Source of the DNA: Haloechinothrix aidingensis
GTDB lineage: Bacteria; Actinomycetota; Actinomycetes; Mycobacteriales; Pseudonocardiaceae
DNA length: 64,000 nt
Direction: 5' to 3'
Assembly: GCF_013450155.1 (NCBI RefSeq)
Contig: NZ_JACCKD010000001.1
Coordinates: 806,001 to 870,000, forward strand
Shown here: positions 33,255 to 43,924 of the stretch, piece by piece
Position numbering within the stretch: the first letter of the stretch is position 1
Layout: every line of letters begins with the position of its first letter
Program-made: the position numbers and the translations under genes
The notes under the pieces: generated by a model
The model's input: the letters and a program-made list of their open reading frames with translations, nothing else
Databases searched by the model: none
What the model was told of the DNA's origin: nothing

Positions 33255-33536
33255 ATGCCACGCAGCCTCAAGAAGGGCCCGTTCGTGGACGGCCACCTGC
33301 TCAAGAAGGTGGACGCGCTGAACGAGTCCGGCAAGAAGACCGTGATCAAGACGTGGTCGCGCCGGTCGACCGTTACGCCCGACTTCCTCGGGCACACGAT
33401 CGCCGTGCACGACGGGCGCAAGCATGTCCCGGTGTTCATCACCGAGGCCATGGTCGGTCACAAGCTCGGGGAGTTCGCGCCGACGCGGACGTTCAAGGGC
33501 CACGTCAAGGACGACCGGAAGTCGCGCCGCCGCTGA
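33255..33536 (+). CDS. rpsS: 30S ribosomal protein S19
   Basis: A 93-residue S19 ([47 protein letters not shown]-like) of the 30S head that contacts S13 and A-site tRNA. The start follows GGGAGGT. It is co-transcribed with the flanking S10 operon genes. Confidence 0.98.
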   Translation: MPRSLKKGPFVDGHLLKKVDALNESGKKTVIKTWSRRSTVTPDFLGHTIAVHDGRKHVPVFITEAMVGHKLGEFAPTRTFKGHVKDDRKSRRR

Positions 33537-33594
33537 GCGGGCACGAAGGCAGTGTGCGGGCCAGTTCCGCACCCGAGAGCAGAAGGAAGCAGCG

Positions 33595-34062
33595 ATGAAC
33601 GCCCAAGTGAACGCTACGGACACGGCAGTGTCGGAATCAGAGCTGCCTACCGCCGTGGCGCGGGCTCGCTTCGTCCGTGACTCGCCGATGAAGGTGCGCC
33701 GGGTGATCGAGCTGATCAAGGGTCGCAGCGCCAACGAGGCTTTGGCCGTGCTCCGGTTCGCCCCCCAGACGGCCAGCAACCAGCTGGCCAAGGTGGTCGC
33801 CAGTGCCGTCGCGAACGCGGAGAACAACCTCGGTCTCGACCCGGACACGCTGTGGATCCGTAACGCCACCGCGGACGAAGGGCCGACGCTCAAGCGGATC
33901 CGGCCGCGCGCGCAGGGACGTGCGTACCGGATCAGGCGGCGCACGAGCCACATCACCGTCGTTGTCGAGTCCCGCCCCAAGGGCGAGTCGACCAAGAGGA
34001 AGAACAAGAAGAAGCAGTCCGGCGCGAAGGCCGATGACAGCGTGAAGGCAGGTGGCCAGTAG
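33595..34062 (+). CDS. rplV: 50S ribosomal protein L22
   Basis: The 155-residue L22 lines the exit tunnel opposite L4. Its core ([29 protein letters not shown]) is followed by the tunnel hairpin ([28 protein letters not shown]) and a lysine-rich C-terminal tail of about 25 residues. ATG 33595 follows AGAAGGAAGC; a longer in-frame extension overlapping rpsS is not used. The TAG overlaps the rpsC GTG by one base. Confidence 0.97.
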   Translation: MNAQVNATDTAVSESELPTAVARARFVRDSPMKVRRVIELIKGRSANEALAVLRFAPQTASNQLAKVVASAVANAENNLGLDPDTLWIRNATADEGPTLKRIRPRAQGRAYRIRRRTSHITVVVESRPKGESTKRKNKKKQSGAKADDSVKAGGQ

Positions 34063-34949
34063 TGGGCCAGAAGATCAACCCGCACGGCTTCCGGCTGGGC
34101 ATCACCACCGACTGGAAGTCCCGCTGGTACGCCGACAAGCAGTACGCGGACTACGTCGCCGAGGACGTCAAGATCCGCAAGCTGCTCTCGACAGGCATGG
34201 AGCGCGCGGGTATCTCGAAGGTCGAGATCGAGCGGACCCGGGACAGGGTGCGTGTGGACATCCACACCGCGCGGCCGGGCATCGTGATCGGCCGTCGAGG
34301 CGCCGAGGCGGACCGTATCAGGGGATCGTTGGAGAAGCTCACCGGTAAGCAGGTGCAGCTCAACATCCTCGAGGTGAAGAACCCCGAGGCGGACGCCCAG
34401 CTGGTCGCCCAGGGAATCGCCGAGCAGCTGTCGAACCGTGTCGCTTTCCGCCGTGCGATGCGCAAGGCCATCCAGACGACGATGCGGTCACCGCAGGTCA
34501 AGGGCATCCGCGTGCAGTGCAGCGGTCGCCTCGGCGGCGCGGAGATGTCGCGCTCCGAGCACTACCGTGATGGTCGCGTGCCGCTGCACACCCTGCGTGC
34601 CGACATCGACTACGGCTTCTTCGAGGCTCGTACGACGTTCGGCCGTATCGGCGTGAAGGTCTGGATCTACAAGGGCGATCTGGTCGGTGGCTTGAAGGCG
34701 CGCGAGGCGCGTGACTCGGCGGCTGCCTCGGAGCAGCGGGCGCCGCGCAAGGAGCGGGGTGAGCGTTCCGGCCGTGGCCGCCGCTCGGGAGCCGCGGGCA
34801 CCACCGCTTCCGGTACCGAGTCCAGCCGTTCGGCTGCCGAGGAGGCCAAGCAGACACGGACGAGCCAGGACGCCGCCATCGACGCCGCGCCCGAGGTCGC
34901 CGAGAAGGCGGGCGAGGCCGGCTCCACAGACGAGAACGGGGAGGGCTGA
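34062..34949 (+). CDS. rpsC: 30S ribosomal protein S3
   Basis: S3 lies at the mRNA entry channel and helps unwind mRNA. The N-terminal KH domain ([24 protein letters not shown]) and the C-terminal S3 domain ([24 protein letters not shown]) are intact. At 295 residues it has a ~75-residue charged, Ala/Ser/Glu-rich tail beyond the conserved core, longer than most bacterial S3 proteins. Start is GTG 34062. Confidence 0.97.
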   Translation: MGQKINPHGFRLGITTDWKSRWYADKQYADYVAEDVKIRKLLSTGMERAGISKVEIERTRDRVRVDIHTARPGIVIGRRGAEADRIRGSLEKLTGKQVQLNILEVKNPEADAQLVAQGIAEQLSNRVAFRRAMRKAIQTTMRSPQVKGIRVQCSGRLGGAEMSRSEHYRDGRVPLHTLRADIDYGFFEARTTFGRIGVKVWIYKGDLVGGLKAREARDSAAASEQRAPRKERGERSGRGRRSGAAGTTASGTESSRSAAEEAKQTRTSQDAAIDAAPEVAEKAGEAGSTDENGEG

Positions 34950-34952
34950 GTA

Positions 34953-35375
34953 GTGCTCATCCCACGCAAGGTCAGGTACCGCAAGCAGCATGCTCCGAAG
35001 CGGAGCGGGCGTGCCAAGGGCGGCACCAGCGTGAGCTTCGGCGAGTACGGTATTCAGGCGCTCGAGCACGGTTACGTGACGAACAGGCAGATCGAGTCGG
35101 CACGTATCGCCATGACGCGGCACGTCAAACGTGGCGGGAAGATCTGGATCAACATCTTCCCCGACCGGCCGCTGACGAAGAAGCCTGCGGAGACTCGCAT
35201 GGGTTCGGGTAAGGGCTCGCCGGAGTGGTGGGTCGCGAACGTCAAGCCAGGGCGCGTGATGTTCGAGATGAGCTTCCCCAACGAGCCGATGGCCAAGGAA
35301 GCACTGCGTCGCGCGATTCACAAGCTGCCGATGAAGTGCCGGATCGTGACCCGTGAAGGTGGTGAGTTCCAGTGA
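34953..35375 (+). CDS. rplP: 50S ribosomal protein L16
   Basis: The 140-residue L16 ([49 protein letters not shown]-like) helps form the A-site and is a late assembly protein. The conserved GSGKG and WWVA motifs are intact. GTG 34953 lies three bases after rpsC; its stop overlaps rpmC by four bases. Confidence 0.97.
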   Translation: MLIPRKVRYRKQHAPKRSGRAKGGTSVSFGEYGIQALEHGYVTNRQIESARIAMTRHVKRGGKIWINIFPDRPLTKKPAETRMGSGKGSPEWWVANVKPGRVMFEMSFPNEPMAKEALRRAIHKLPMKCRIVTREGGEFQ

Positions 35376-35632
35376 GCAAGACGGGCGGAGGAGTTGCCGC
35401 TTCGGAACTGCGTGAGCTCACTTCCGAGGAGCTTGTACTGCGGTTGAAGGAGTCCAAAGAGGAGCTGTTCAACCTCCGGTTCCAGATGGCTACGGGCCAG
35501 CTGGACAACAACCGGCGGCTGCGGACGGTCCGTACGGACATCGCGCGGATCTACACGGTCATGCGCGAACGTGAGCTCGGACTTTCCCTTTCCCCTGACG
35601 AGGTAGACACCGAAGAGGACGCCACCGTATGA
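35372..35632 (+). CDS. rpmC: 50S ribosomal protein L29
   Basis: An 86-residue L29, two-helix hairpin ([37 protein letters not shown] then [21 protein letters not shown]), at the tunnel exit beside L23. It has an acidic C-terminal tail of about 17 residues. GTGA overlap with rplP and ATGA overlap with rpsQ show tight coupling. Confidence 0.97.
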   Translation: MSKTGGGVAASELRELTSEELVLRLKESKEELFNLRFQMATGQLDNNRRLRTVRTDIARIYTVMRERELGLSLSPDEVDTEEDATV

Positions 35633-35928
35633 GCGAGCAGCAGATCGAGAAGAAGCCTGCGCAGAAGGTCGATTCCGGCCGTAACTACCGGAAGGTCCGG
35701 CAGGGTCTCGTCGTCTCGGACAAGATGAACAAGACGATCACCGTCGAGCTCGAGGACCGCAAGAAGCACTCGCTGTACGGCAAGATCATGCGCTCGACCA
35801 AGCGAGTCAAGGCGCACGACGAGGTGAACACGGCCGGCCCGGGCGACAGGGTGCTCATCATGGAGACCCGCCCGATGTCGGCGACGAAGCGTTGGCGGCT
35901 CGTACGAGTCGTCGAGCAGGCCAAGTAA
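35629..35928 (+). CDS. rpsQ: 30S ribosomal protein S17
   Basis: A 99-residue OB-fold protein that binds the 16S rRNA 5' domain. Motifs are [18 protein letters not shown] and the lysine-rich hairpin ([18 protein letters not shown]). It has an N-terminal extension of about 20 residues compared with the E. coli form. An 80-bp gap to rplN follows. Confidence 0.97.
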   Translation: MSEQQIEKKPAQKVDSGRNYRKVRQGLVVSDKMNKTITVELEDRKKHSLYGKIMRSTKRVKAHDEVNTAGPGDRVLIMETRPMSATKRWRLVRVVEQAK

Positions 35929-36008
35929 TAAGCAGGGGGCAGTAAGCCCCGCAAGTTCCGCAAGGCTCGGACGAGAACCGAGAACCGGCGAGACACACAG
36001 GAGTTGAC

Positions 36009-36377
36009 GTGATCCAGCAGGAGTCGCGACTACGCGTCGCCGACAACACGGGTGCGAAGGAGATCCTGACCATCCGTGTGCTCGGTGGCTCCGGACGACG
36101 CTACGCGAGTATCGGCGATGTCATCGTCGCCACCGTGAAAGACGCCATGCCTGGGGCCAACGTAAAGCGGGGCGATGTGGTCAAGGCCGTCATCGTCCGC
36201 ACGGTGAAGGAGAAGCGTCGCCAGGACGGCTCCTACATCCGGTTCGACGAGAACGCCGCGGTGCTCATCAAGAACGACAACGACCCACGCGGTACTCGTA
36301 TCTTCGGACCTGTTGGCCGCGAGCTGCGCGATCGCAAGTTCATGAAGATCATTTCGCTCGCACCGGAGGTGTTGTAG
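36009..36377 (+). CDS. rplN: 50S ribosomal protein L14
   Basis: A 122-residue L14 ([53 protein letters not shown]) located at the subunit interface, where RsfS binds. The GTG start has GGAG nearby. rplX starts immediately after its stop. Confidence 0.98.
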   Translation: MIQQESRLRVADNTGAKEILTIRVLGGSGRRYASIGDVIVATVKDAMPGANVKRGDVVKAVIVRTVKEKRRQDGSYIRFDENAAVLIKNDNDPRGTRIFGPVGRELRDRKFMKIISLAPEVL

Positions 36378-36692
36378 GTGAAGGTGCGTAAGGGCGACAC
36401 GGTCCAGGTCATCGCCGGTAAGGACAAGGGCGCCAAGGGCAAGGTGATCCATTCCTACCCCGAGGACAACAAGGTTCTCGTCGAGGGCGTCAACCGGATC
36501 AAGAAGCACACCCGCATCAGCCAGACGCAGCGCGGCGGCCAGTCGGGCGGGATCGTGACGCAGGAAGCGCCGATCCACGTGTCCAACGTGCAGGTTGTCG
36601 ATGCGGACGGTAAGCCGACGAAGGTTGGCTACCGCTTCGATGAGGAAGGCAAGAAGGTTCGCGTCTCGCGTAGGACGGGTGAGGACATCTGA
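36378..36692 (+). CDS. rplX: 50S ribosomal protein L24
   Basis: A 104-residue L24 with an N-terminal KOW motif ([23 protein letters not shown]) that initiates 50S assembly. Its GTG directly follows the rplN TAG and its TGA overlaps the ATG of rplE by one base. Confidence 0.97.
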   Translation: MKVRKGDTVQVIAGKDKGAKGKVIHSYPEDNKVLVEGVNRIKKHTRISQTQRGGQSGGIVTQEAPIHVSNVQVVDADGKPTKVGYRFDEEGKKVRVSRRTGEDI

Positions 36693-37297
36693 TGACTGCT
36701 CCTACAACCAACGACGAGCAGACCGCCGCTCCTGCCGCGGGCGGCGAGAGGCCGGTTCCGCGGCTCAAGACTCGGTACAGGGACGAGATCGCGAGCGAGC
36801 TTCATGAGCAGTTCGGCTACTCGAACGTGCACCTGATCCCGCGAGTCACCAAGGTCGTGGTGAACATGGGGATCGGCGAGGCAGCGCGAGACGGCAAGCT
36901 GATCGAGGGGGCCGTGCGCGACCTCGCTGCCATCACGGGGCAGAAGCCGGAGGTGCGCAAGGCTCGTAAGTCGATTGCGCAGTTCAAGGTCCGTGAGGGC
37001 ATGCCCATCGGTGTTCGCGCGACGCTGCGCGGGGACAGGATGTGGGAGTTCCTCGACCGGCTGCTGACGATCGCGCTGCCGCGCATCAGGGATTTCCGGG
37101 GGCTGTCCGGCGAGCAGTTCGACGGGCACGGCAACTACACGTTCGGCCTGAGCGAGCAGTCGATGTTCCACGAACTGAACCCGGATGACATCGATCGTGC
37201 TCGCGGCATGAACATCACGGTTGTCACCACGGCGAGCGCCGACGACGAGGGTCGTGCGCTGCTGACCAAGCTCGGATTCCCGTTCAAGGAGAGCTGA
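36692..37297 (+). CDS. rplE: 50S ribosomal protein L5
   Basis: A 201-residue L5, the 5S rRNA-binding protein. The core has [45 protein letters not shown] and ARSMSS-like [10 protein letters not shown] segments. It carries an N-terminal Ala/Thr/Glu-rich extension of about 22 residues before the conserved PRLKTRY start, common in actinomycetes. Confidence 0.97.
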   Translation: MTAPTTNDEQTAAPAAGGERPVPRLKTRYRDEIASELHEQFGYSNVHLIPRVTKVVVNMGIGEAARDGKLIEGAVRDLAAITGQKPEVRKARKSIAQFKVREGMPIGVRATLRGDRMWEFLDRLLTIALPRIRDFRGLSGEQFDGHGNYTFGLSEQSMFHELNPDDIDRARGMNITVVTTASADDEGRALLTKLGFPFKES

Positions 37298-37302
37298 ACG
37301 AC

Positions 37303-37488
37303 ATGGCCAAGAAGTCGCTGATCGCCAAGGCCGCGCGCAAGCCCAAGTTCTCGGTCCGCGGTTACACGCGGTGCCAGAAGTGCGGCAGGCCCAAGTCGGT
37401 CTACCGCAAGTTCGGGCTGTGCCGTGTGTGCTTCCGCCAGATGGCGCACGCCGGCGAGCTGCCTGGCGTGCACAAATCAAGCTGGTAA
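37303..37488 (+). CDS. rpsZ: 30S ribosomal protein S14, zinc-binding type
   Basis: The 61-residue form of S14 has a Zn ribbon CQKC (residues 24-27) and CRVC (40-43), typical of the C+ paralog used under zinc-replete conditions. The start ATG is five bases after the rplE stop. In many actinomycetes a longer Zn-free paralog (rpsN) is encoded elsewhere under zinc regulation. Confidence 0.97.
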   Translation: MAKKSLIAKAARKPKFSVRGYTRCQKCGRPKSVYRKFGLCRVCFRQMAHAGELPGVHKSSW

Positions 37489-37567
37489 CGACTCCACGTT
37501 CGCCACAGGCCTCGGCCGCACCGGGTGTGACCCGGGGAACCAGGGCGAGAAAGGTTGACAGGTCACC

Positions 37568-37966
37568 ATGACGATGACCGACCCGATCGCAGACTTCCTG
37601 ACACGTCTGCGAAACGCGAGTTCGGCGTTCCACGACGAGGTCGTGCTGCCGCACTCCAAACTGAAGGCCAACATCGCCGAGATCCTCAAACGTGAGGGCT
37701 ACATCTCCGACTACCGCGACGAAGCAGGCGAGAAGCACAAGAACCTGGTCGTGACGTTGAAGTACGGCCCCAACCGCGAACGCGGCATCGCGGGACTGCG
37801 TCGCGTGTCCAAGCCCGGACTGCGGGTCTACGCGAAGTCGACGGAGATGCCGAAGGTGCTCGGCGGGCTCGGCGTCGCGATTATCTCGACCTCGTCGGGG
37901 TTGCAGACCGACCGGCAGGCAATGCGCAACGGTGTGGGCGGGGAAGTCCTCGCCTACGTGTGGTGA
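37568..37966 (+). CDS. rpsH: 30S ribosomal protein S8
   Basis: A 132-residue S8 ([65 protein letters not shown]) that organises the 30S platform. ATG 37568 is preceded by a purine-rich site; ATG 37574 is a possible alternative two residues later. Confidence 0.97.
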   Translation: MTMTDPIADFLTRLRNASSAFHDEVVLPHSKLKANIAEILKREGYISDYRDEAGEKHKNLVVTLKYGPNRERGIAGLRRVSKPGLRVYAKSTEMPKVLGGLGVAIISTSSGLQTDRQAMRNGVGGEVLAYVW

Positions 37967-37982
37967 GAGAGGGGAGTCAGGT

Positions 37983-38522
37983 ATGTCCCGTATCGGAAAG
38001 CATCCGATCACCGTCCCCTCCGGGGTCGAAGTGTCCATCGACGGCCAGCACGTCACGGTCGAGGGGCCGAAGGGCACGCTCGAGCACACCGTTCCCGAGC
38101 CGATCAGGGTGTCCCGTGCCGAGGACGGCAGTATCGAGGTGACCCGCCCGGACGACGAGCGCTACTCACGTTCACTGCACGGTCTGACCCGGACACTGGT
38201 CAACAACCTGGTTGTCGGTGTCACCGAGGGTTTCGAGAAGAAGCTCGAGATCCACGGTGTGGGGTACCGCGTGCAGGCGAAGGGGTCGGACCTCGAGTTC
38301 TCGCTGGGCTTCTCGCACCCGGTGACGGTCCCCGCCCCGGAGGGAATCACCTTCTCGGTGGAGAACCCGACGAAGTTCTCGGTGTCCGGTATCGACAAGC
38401 AGAAGGTCGGCCAGACGGCTGCCGTCATTCGTAAGCTGCGCCGTCCGGATCCGTACAAGGGCAAGGGTGTGCGCTACGAGGGCGAGCGCATCCGTCGCAA
38501 GGTCGGAAAGACGGGTAAGTGA
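37983..38522 (+). CDS. rplF: 50S ribosomal protein L6
   Basis: A 179-residue L6 with duplicated domains ([21 protein letters not shown] then [31 protein letters not shown] and [31 protein letters not shown]). It sits near the factor-binding site. ATG 37983 with GGGGAGTCAGG is chosen over a longer upstream frame overlapping rpsH. Confidence 0.97.
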   Translation: MSRIGKHPITVPSGVEVSIDGQHVTVEGPKGTLEHTVPEPIRVSRAEDGSIEVTRPDDERYSRSLHGLTRTLVNNLVVGVTEGFEKKLEIHGVGYRVQAKGSDLEFSLGFSHPVTVPAPEGITFSVENPTKFSVSGIDKQKVGQTAAVIRKLRRPDPYKGKGVRYEGERIRRKVGKTGK

Positions 38523-38524
38523 TC

Positions 38525-38920
38525 ATGAGCGAGACGACGAACAAGAAGCCCGTCGGCAAGGACGTGTCCACCCGGCGGCGAGCTGCCAAGGCCCGCAGGC
38601 ACTTCCGGCTCCGCAAGAAGATCAACGGAACGCCCCAGCGGCCGCGCCTTGCGGTGCATCGCTCCTCTCGGCACATCACCGTGCAGGTGATCGACGACAT
38701 GGCCGGTCACACGATGGCCTCGGCGTCGAGCCTGGAAGGCGACGTACGCGAGCTGGCGGGCGACAAGAAGGCCAAGGCGGCCAAGGTCGGCGAGTTGGTC
38801 GCCGACCGTGCCAAGGGCGCAGGCGTCAACGCTGTCGTGCTCGACCGGGGCGGAAACGCTTACCACGGTCGGATCGCCGCGTTGGCCGACGCCGCTCGCG
38901 AGGCGGGCTTGGAGTTCTAG
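38525..38920 (+). CDS. rplR: 50S ribosomal protein L18
   Basis: A 131-residue L18 that binds 5S rRNA ([68 protein letters not shown]). ATG 38525 gives [12 protein letters not shown] 38519 (GTGA overlap with rplF) would add two residues. Confidence 0.96.
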   Translation: MSETTNKKPVGKDVSTRRRAAKARRHFRLRKKINGTPQRPRLAVHRSSRHITVQVIDDMAGHTMASASSLEGDVRELAGDKKAKAAKVGELVADRAKGAGVNAVVLDRGGNAYHGRIAALADAAREAGLEF

Positions 38921-38958
38921 ATGTTGTTCAGCAGTATCGATGACGGAAGGAAAGTTTG

Positions 38959-39594
38959 ATGCCGGGACGTACCCGAGCTTCCGGCGGCCAGGGCGGCCCA
39001 GGCAACGACCGCGAGCGCGGTGGTGGCAAGGACCGCAGGGACCGTCGTGACGGCGGCCGCGGCGGGGCGGCCCAAGAGAAGTCCACGTACCTGGAGCGCG
39101 TTGTCGCGATCAATCGCGTAGCCAAGGTGGTCCAGGGAGGTCGGCGTTTCAGCTTCACCGCCCTGGTCGTCGTGGGTGACGGTGACGGGCACGTCGGCGT
39201 CGGCTACGGCAAGGCCAAGGAGGTGCCTTCGGCGATCGCCAAGGGCGTCGAGGAGGCGAAGAAGAACTTCTTCCGTGTGCCGCGTATCGCTGGCAGCATT
39301 CCGCACCCGGCTCAGGGCGAAGCGTCGGCCGGCGTCGTGCTGCTGCGTCCGGCGAGCCCCGGTACCGGAGTCATCGCCGGTGGACCGGTCCGTGCCGTGC
39401 TCGAGTGCGCAGGCGTACACGACGTGTTGACCAAGTCGCTCGGTAGCGACAATGCGCTCAACATCGTGCACGCCACCGTGGACGCGCTCAAGCAGCTGCA
39501 GCTTCCGGAGCAGGTGGCCGCCCGTCGGGGCCTGCCGCTCGAGGACGTCGCGCCTGCGCGCATGCTGCGGCAGCGTGCCGGACAGGAGGTGTGA
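38959..39594 (+). CDS. rpsE: 30S ribosomal protein S5
   Basis: A 211-residue S5 at the mRNA entry. It has an N-terminal Gly/Arg-rich extension of about 37 residues and the conserved core ([69 protein letters not shown]). The Gly-rich fidelity and spectinomycin loop is intact. ATG 38959 follows GGAAGGAAAG. Confidence 0.97.
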   Translation: MPGRTRASGGQGGPGNDRERGGGKDRRDRRDGGRGGAAQEKSTYLERVVAINRVAKVVQGGRRFSFTALVVVGDGDGHVGVGYGKAKEVPSAIAKGVEEAKKNFFRVPRIAGSIPHPAQGEASAGVVLLRPASPGTGVIAGGPVRAVLECAGVHDVLTKSLGSDNALNIVHATVDALKQLQLPEQVAARRGLPLEDVAPARMLRQRAGQEV

Positions 39595-39598
39595 CGGC

Positions 39599-39781
39599 AT
39601 GGCACAACTCAAGATCACACAGGTGAAGAGCAAGATCGGTGCCAGGCAGAACCATCGCGACACACTACGTACGCTCGGTCTGCGCAAGATCAGGCAGTCC
39701 GTGGTGCGCGATGACACTCCCGAGGTGCGTGGACTGGTGCACACCGTCAAGCACCTGGTGAAGGTCGAGGAGGTCGCGTAA
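39599..39781 (+). CDS. rpmD: 50S ribosomal protein L30
   Basis: A 60-residue L30 ([50 protein letters not shown]-like). It is shorter than its surrounding open frame; the ATG at 39599 lies four bases after rpsE and gives the normal length. Its TAA overlaps the rplO ATG (TAATG). Confidence 0.97.
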   Translation: MAQLKITQVKSKIGARQNHRDTLRTLGLRKIRQSVVRDDTPEVRGLVHTVKHLVKVEEVA

Positions 39782-40239
39782 TGGCGATTAAGATTCACCA
39801 CCTCCGGCCCGCCCCGGGCGCCAAGACCGACAAGACACGCGTCGGGCGCGGTGAGGCTTCCAAGGGCAAGACGGCCGGTCGTGGCATGAAGGGAACCAAG
39901 GCGCGTAAGAACGTGCCTGCCGGGTTCGAGGGTGGGCAGATGCCCCTCCAGATGCGGCTGCCGAAGCTGCGCGGCTTCAAGAACCAGTTCCGCACCGAGT
40001 ACCAGCCGGTCAACGTCGGCGAGATCGCGCGTGCGTTCCCGCAGGGAGGTACGGTCGCTGCGGCCGACCTCGCGGCGAAGGGCCTCGTGCGCAAGGGCAA
40101 GCTGGTCAAGGTCCTCGGGGACGGTGACATCGCTGGCGTGAAGCTGGACGTCACCGCGGACAAGTTCTCCGCCTCGGCGCAGTCCAAGCTCGAAGCCGCT
40201 GGCGGTTCTGCCACGACGGCTCCGACCCGGACCCGCTGA
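39781..40239 (+). CDS. rplO: 50S ribosomal protein L15
   Basis: A 152-residue L15 with the Gly-rich N-terminal extension ([23 protein letters not shown]) and [21 protein letters not shown]. It is the last gene of the S10/spc cluster in this order; a strong hairpin follows 37 bp downstream and secY lies 428 bp away under its own promoter. Confidence 0.97.
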   Translation: MAIKIHHLRPAPGAKTDKTRVGRGEASKGKTAGRGMKGTKARKNVPAGFEGGQMPLQMRLPKLRGFKNQFRTEYQPVNVGEIARAFPQGGTVAAADLAAKGLVRKGKLVKVLGDGDIAGVKLDVTADKFSASAQSKLEAAGGSATTAPTRTR

Positions 40240-40275
40240 CCCGCGGGTACCCGGCCGCGAAACCCGAGCTCGGGA

Positions 40276-40314
40276 CGACCCCCTGCTGTGCCCTCCCGCC
40301 ACAGCAGGGGGTCG
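40276..40314 (+). terminator. Intrinsic terminator after rplO
   Basis: A perfect 15-bp stem pairs CGACCCCCTGCTGTG (40276-40290) with CACAGCAGGGGGTCG (40300-40314) around a 9-nt loop, followed by CTTCATG. It should end the long S10/spc transcript. Confidence 0.8.
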
Positions 40315-40363
40315 CTTCATGCGTACCCTTCCCGCCGTCGCGCGTCCCGTGCGCTGCCCGCCG

Positions 40364-40389
40364 TGCACGTTTAGCGGGCTAACCGTGCA
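40364..40389. repeat. Dispersed palindrome, copy 1 (rplO-secY intergenic)
   Basis: An interrupted palindrome, left arm TGCACGTTTAGC, spacer GG, right arm GCTAACCGTGCA, with one mismatch. It belongs to a family of six with consensus ACGTTTMGC-SS-GCKAAMCGT in this window. It is 125 bp after rplO, just beyond its terminator. Confidence 0.8.
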
Positions 40390-40413
40390 TCCGGGTTACC
40401 GACGAAGGGACCG

Positions 40414-40443
40414 GTGACGGCATTCGTGCCCGGTCTATAGAGT
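40414..40443 (+). promoter_or_regulatory. Candidate secY promoter (P1)
   Basis: GTGACG (40414-40419) lies 16 bp upstream of TATAGA (40436-40441) or 18 bp upstream of TAGAGT (40438-40443). A second, extended -10 candidate TGTTAGAGT (40520-40528, weak -35 TGCACG) lies further downstream. Either would drive the secY-adk-map operon independently of the S10 cluster. Confidence 0.4.
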
Positions 40444-40666
40444 CGTCGCGGTGCGTACTGAGCCAGCGGTAGGTACGGGCGCCGATGTGCAGGCTAGCTG
40501 CACGACGCCCATGTTCGGCTGTTAGAGTCACGAGAGCTCACCTGGTCCCCGTGCCGGGTGTGCCGCTGGCCAGGCTGCCAGTGAGTATTGACGTTTCCAG
40601 CCGGTTGTCAAGCCGGCAGAGCCAATCGCCGGTGTCCCTACCGGCGATGCCGAGGAGGTCTCCCGG

Positions 40667-41974
40667 GTGCTTAGCGCAATCCGCTCGGCCATCGCCACGC
40701 CGGACCTGCGCAGGAAGATCCTGTTCGTCCTCATGATCGTGGCGGCTTATCGGCTCGGTGCGATCATACCGGCGCCGGGGGTCTCTTACACTGCTGTGCA
40801 GGCTGCCAGGGAGGAGCAGGGCGACGACGTCCTGTTCTCGCTCATGGACCTGTTCAGCGGCGGTGCGCTGACCCAGCTGTCCGTCTTCGCGACCGGCATC
40901 ATGCCGTACATCACGGCGAGCATCATCGTCCAGCTGCTGACCGTGGTGATTCCGCACTTCGAGCAGCTGAAGAAGGAGGGTCAGTCCGGTCAGGCCAAGC
41001 TGACGCAGTACACCCGGTACCTTGCGCTCGCGCTCGCCTGCTTGCAGGCCACCGGCCTCGTCGCGCTCGCGTCGAGCGGCCAGCTGTTCGGTGGCGTCGA
41101 GGATCCCGTCATCCCGGACGACAGCGTCGCGACCACAGCGATGATGGTTCTCGCGATGACCGCGGGCACCGCGACGATGATGTGGTTCGGTGAGCTCATC
41201 ACCGAACGCGGGATCGGCAACGGTATGTCGCTGCTGATCTTCCTGAACATCGCCTCGCAGATTCCCATCGAGGGCGGCAACATCCTGCAGAGCCGCGGGG
41301 AGGCCGTGTTCGTCGTCGTCTGTGTGCTGGCGCTCGCGGTGATCACCAGCGTGATCTTCGTCGAGCAGGGACAACGCCGAATCCCGGTGCAGTACGCCAA
41401 GCGCATGGTCGGCCGCAGGATGTATGGCGGGACGTCGACATATCTGCCGATCAAGGTGAACCAGGCAGGCGTCATCCCGGTCATCTTCGCGTCCTCCCTG
41501 CTGTACCTGCCCAACTTGCTGCAGCGATTGGCCGCCGAGCAGACGGATGTCACCTGGCTCCAGACATTCATTCAAGATCACGTGGTCGATCAGTCGAGTC
41601 CGGTGCACATCGCCGGCTATTTCGCGCTGATCATGTTCTTCACGTACTTCTACATCTCGATCACGTTCAACGTGGACGACCGTGCGGAGGAGATGAAGAA
41701 GTTCGGCGGGTTCGTTCCGGGCATCCGGCCGGGCCGTCCGACTGCCGAGTACCTGCGATTTGTGCTCGGGCGAATCACGCTGCCCGGATCGATCTACCTC
41801 GGTACTGTGGCCATCCTTCCGAACTTCTTCCTCGCCGTGACGGATCCGGGTCAGAACATCAACTTCCCGTTCGGCGGCACGGCGGTGCTGATCATGGTGG
41901 GCGTCGGGCTCGACACGGTGAAGCAGATCGAAAGCCAGCTGATGCAGCGCAACTATGAAGGGTTCCTCCGATGA
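40667..41974 (+). CDS. secY: Protein translocase subunit SecY
   Basis: The 435-residue SecY channel has ten membrane helices. Conserved pieces include [41 protein letters not shown] and [18 protein letters not shown]-like [11 protein letters not shown]. It starts at GTG 40667 after GAGGAGG. Its stop overlaps the adk ATG (ATGA), forming the secY-adk-map operon usual in actinobacteria. Confidence 0.97.
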   Translation: MLSAIRSAIATPDLRRKILFVLMIVAAYRLGAIIPAPGVSYTAVQAAREEQGDDVLFSLMDLFSGGALTQLSVFATGIMPYITASIIVQLLTVVIPHFEQLKKEGQSGQAKLTQYTRYLALALACLQATGLVALASSGQLFGGVEDPVIPDDSVATTAMMVLAMTAGTATMMWFGELITERGIGNGMSLLIFLNIASQIPIEGGNILQSRGEAVFVVVCVLALAVITSVIFVEQGQRRIPVQYAKRMVGRRMYGGTSTYLPIKVNQAGVIPVIFASSLLYLPNLLQRLAAEQTDVTWLQTFIQDHVVDQSSPVHIAGYFALIMFFTYFYISITFNVDDRAEEMKKFGGFVPGIRPGRPTAEYLRFVLGRITLPGSIYLGTVAILPNFFLAVTDPGQNINFPFGGTAVLIMVGVGLDTVKQIESQLMQRNYEGFLR

Positions 41975-42534
41975 CGCGTCTTGTTCTGGTCGGTCCCCCG
42001 GGAGCGGGTAAGGGCACGCAGGCCGTTGCTCTCTCCCGCAAGCTCGGGATTCCGCACATCTCGACAGGCGACCTGTTCCGGGTGCACGTGGGGGAGGAAA
42101 CCGAGCTCGGTCGTGAAGCCAAGAGCTACATGGACGCAGGCGAGCTGGTGCCGGACAGCGTGACGAACGGCATGGTGCGGCAGCGGCTCGGCGAGTCCGA
42201 TGCCCAGCACGGCTTCCTGCTGGACGGGTTCCCGCGCAACACCGCGCAGGCCGCCGAGCTGGAAGACATGCTCGCCGAACAGGGTGTGAAGTTGGACGCA
42301 GTCCTCGAGCTCAAGGTCGACACCGAGGAGGTCGTCCAGCGCTTGCTGGAGCGTGGCCGCACGGACGACACCGAGGAGGTCATCCGCAACCGGCAGAACG
42401 TCTACCACACCGAGACCGCTCCGCTGCTCGAGTACTACGCCGATCGGCTTGTCACGATCGACGGCTCCGGCGACATCGACGAGATCTCCGCGCGGGCATT
42501 GGACGCGCTCAACGCGTTCACCGGCGGTTCATGA
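41971..42534 (+). CDS. adk: Adenylate kinase
   Basis: The 187-residue enzyme interconverts ATP+AMP and 2 ADP. It has P-loop [24 protein letters not shown] and the arginine-rich lid region [16 protein letters not shown]. It is the short form lacking the zinc-binding LID insertion, as in mycobacteria. ATGA overlaps on both sides couple it to secY and map. Confidence 0.97.
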   Translation: MTRLVLVGPPGAGKGTQAVALSRKLGIPHISTGDLFRVHVGEETELGREAKSYMDAGELVPDSVTNGMVRQRLGESDAQHGFLLDGFPRNTAQAAELEDMLAEQGVKLDAVLELKVDTEEVVQRLLERGRTDDTEEVIRNRQNVYHTETAPLLEYYADRLVTIDGSGDIDEISARALDALNAFTGGS

Positions 42535-43367
42535 TCTCCCGCTTTCTGCGCCTTCTTCGTGCTCGGCGACGCGGGCCGAGCGTCGAGATCAAGACGCCGG
42601 ACGAGCTGGAGGCGATGCGCGCTGCCGGGCTGATCGTGGCGAGAACGCTCAGTGCGGTGCAAGGGACCGCCCGGCCCGGTGTGAATACCGCGGAGCTCGA
42701 CGAGCTGGCCGAGCAGAGCATTCGTGATGCCGGAGCCGTGCCGGCGTTCAAGGGTTACCACGGATTCCCCGGCTCGATCTGCGCTTCGGTCAACGAGCAG
42801 GTCGTGCACGGTATACCGGATACGGATGCCGTTCTTCGCGACGGCGACCTCCTGTCGGTCGATTGTGGTGCCGTGCTGGACGGTTGGTACGGCGACGCGG
42901 CGGTCACGATCGCGGTCGGCGAGACGCCCGATGCCGACCGGACGCTGTCGGAGCGCACGCGGCAAGCCATGCTCGCCGGGGTCGAGGCCGCCCGGGCGGG
43001 CTCTCGTCTGACCGATATCTCTCATGCCGTACAGCGTTCGGTCGAACAGGCGCGTACCGCTGATGCTGCGGCGTACGGCCTGGTCACCGAGTACGGCGGC
43101 CATGGAATCGGCCGTGCGATGCACATGGATCCGTTCCTGCCCAACGCGGGCCGTCCGGGAAAAGGGCCGAGACTGGAACCGGGGATGGCACTGGCCATCG
43201 AACCGATGTTGACCGGCGCGTCTGCCGATACGGTAGAGCTCGATGACGGCTGGACGGTCGTTACCTCGGACAACTCCCGCGCTGCTCACTGGGAGCACAC
43301 GGTCGCGATCACGGCGGACGGCCCCTGGGTGCTCACCACGCTCGAGGATGCGCGGTTAGCCCGCTAA
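42531..43367 (+). CDS. map: Methionine aminopeptidase, type I
   Basis: The 278-residue metalloprotease removes N-terminal methionine. The metal ligands are visible: D111 (SVDCG), D122 (YGDAAV), H191 (GHGIGRAMH), E224 (AIEPML) and E255 (HWEHTV), plus H93 (VVHGIP). It has an N-terminal basic stretch of ~15 residues. The last codons (Leu-Ala-Arg) and the TAA stop fall inside copy 2 of the dispersed palindrome, so the C-terminus is set by that repeat. Confidence 0.96.
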   Translation: MISRFLRLLRARRRGPSVEIKTPDELEAMRAAGLIVARTLSAVQGTARPGVNTAELDELAEQSIRDAGAVPAFKGYHGFPGSICASVNEQVVHGIPDTDAVLRDGDLLSVDCGAVLDGWYGDAAVTIAVGETPDADRTLSERTRQAMLAGVEAARAGSRLTDISHAVQRSVEQARTADAAAYGLVTEYGGHGIGRAMHMDPFLPNAGRPGKGPRLEPGMALAIEPMLTGASADTVELDDGWTVVTSDNSRAAHWEHTVAITADGPWVLTTLEDARLAR

Positions 43368-43370
43368 ACG
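43353..43370. repeat. Dispersed palindrome, copy 2 (end of map)
   Basis: CGGTTAGC-CC-GCTAAACG (reverse orientation of copy 1) overlaps the last three sense codons and the TAA stop of map. It also lies directly upstream of the candidate infA promoter. Confidence 0.8.
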
Positions 43371-43390
43371 TGCGGGCCCGGAGCGGTAGC

Positions 43391-43399
43391 TGGTAGAAT
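43391..43399 (+). promoter_or_regulatory. Candidate infA promoter (extended -10 TGGTAGAAT)
   Basis: TGGTAGAAT is an extended -10 (TAGAAT at 43394-43399) 229 bp upstream of infA, without a good -35. It matches the form TGGTAGRAT seen upstream of rpsL. The rest of the 261-bp gap to infA holds no gene I can support. Confidence 0.35.
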
Positions 43400-43628
43400 T
43401 ACCCTGCTCAGCGAGCCAGCGGACGGCATGGGTTACCTGAACGTGCCCCGGATGCCCCGTCCGCGGCACGGCTGCGTACACTTGGTATTTGGCGTGCCGA
43501 TCACGCCGGTTCCGACCTGCTCGTGAATTCCCTCGCGAACATGGCTCACAGGAGCCGGGGTGGTGTGCGTGCCACATGATGACAATAGCAACCACATACT
43601 GCTCAACTAATCACGAAACGCGGAGGAC

Positions 43629-43850
43629 ATGGGCAAGAAGGACGGGGCCATCGAGGTCGAAGGCCGCGTGATCGAACCGCTCCCCAACGCGATGTTCCGC
43701 GTCGAGTTGGAGAACGGCCATCAGGTCCTTGCACACATCAGCGGCAAGATGCGGCAGCACTACATCCGTATCCTGCCCGAGGACAAGGTAGTCGTAGAGC
43801 TTTCGCCTTACGACTTGTCGCGCGGTCGAATTGTCTACCGCTACAAGTGA
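43629..43850 (+). CDS. infA: Translation initiation factor IF-1
   Basis: A 73-residue OB-fold protein ([60 protein letters not shown]) that occupies the A-site during initiation. ATG 43629 follows CGGAGG. It starts the alpha-operon-like cluster infA-rpmJ-rpsM-rpsK-rpsD-rpoA-rplQ. Confidence 0.98.
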   Translation: MGKKDGAIEVEGRVIEPLPNAMFRVELENGHQVLAHISGKMRQHYIRILPEDKVVVELSPYDLSRGRIVYRYK

Positions 43851-43924
43851 TCACGGCGAGCTTGATGAGGGGACGGCTCCATCACGGGGCTGACACGGAC
43901 ACCACAAGCAGGAGAGCAGCAGAC

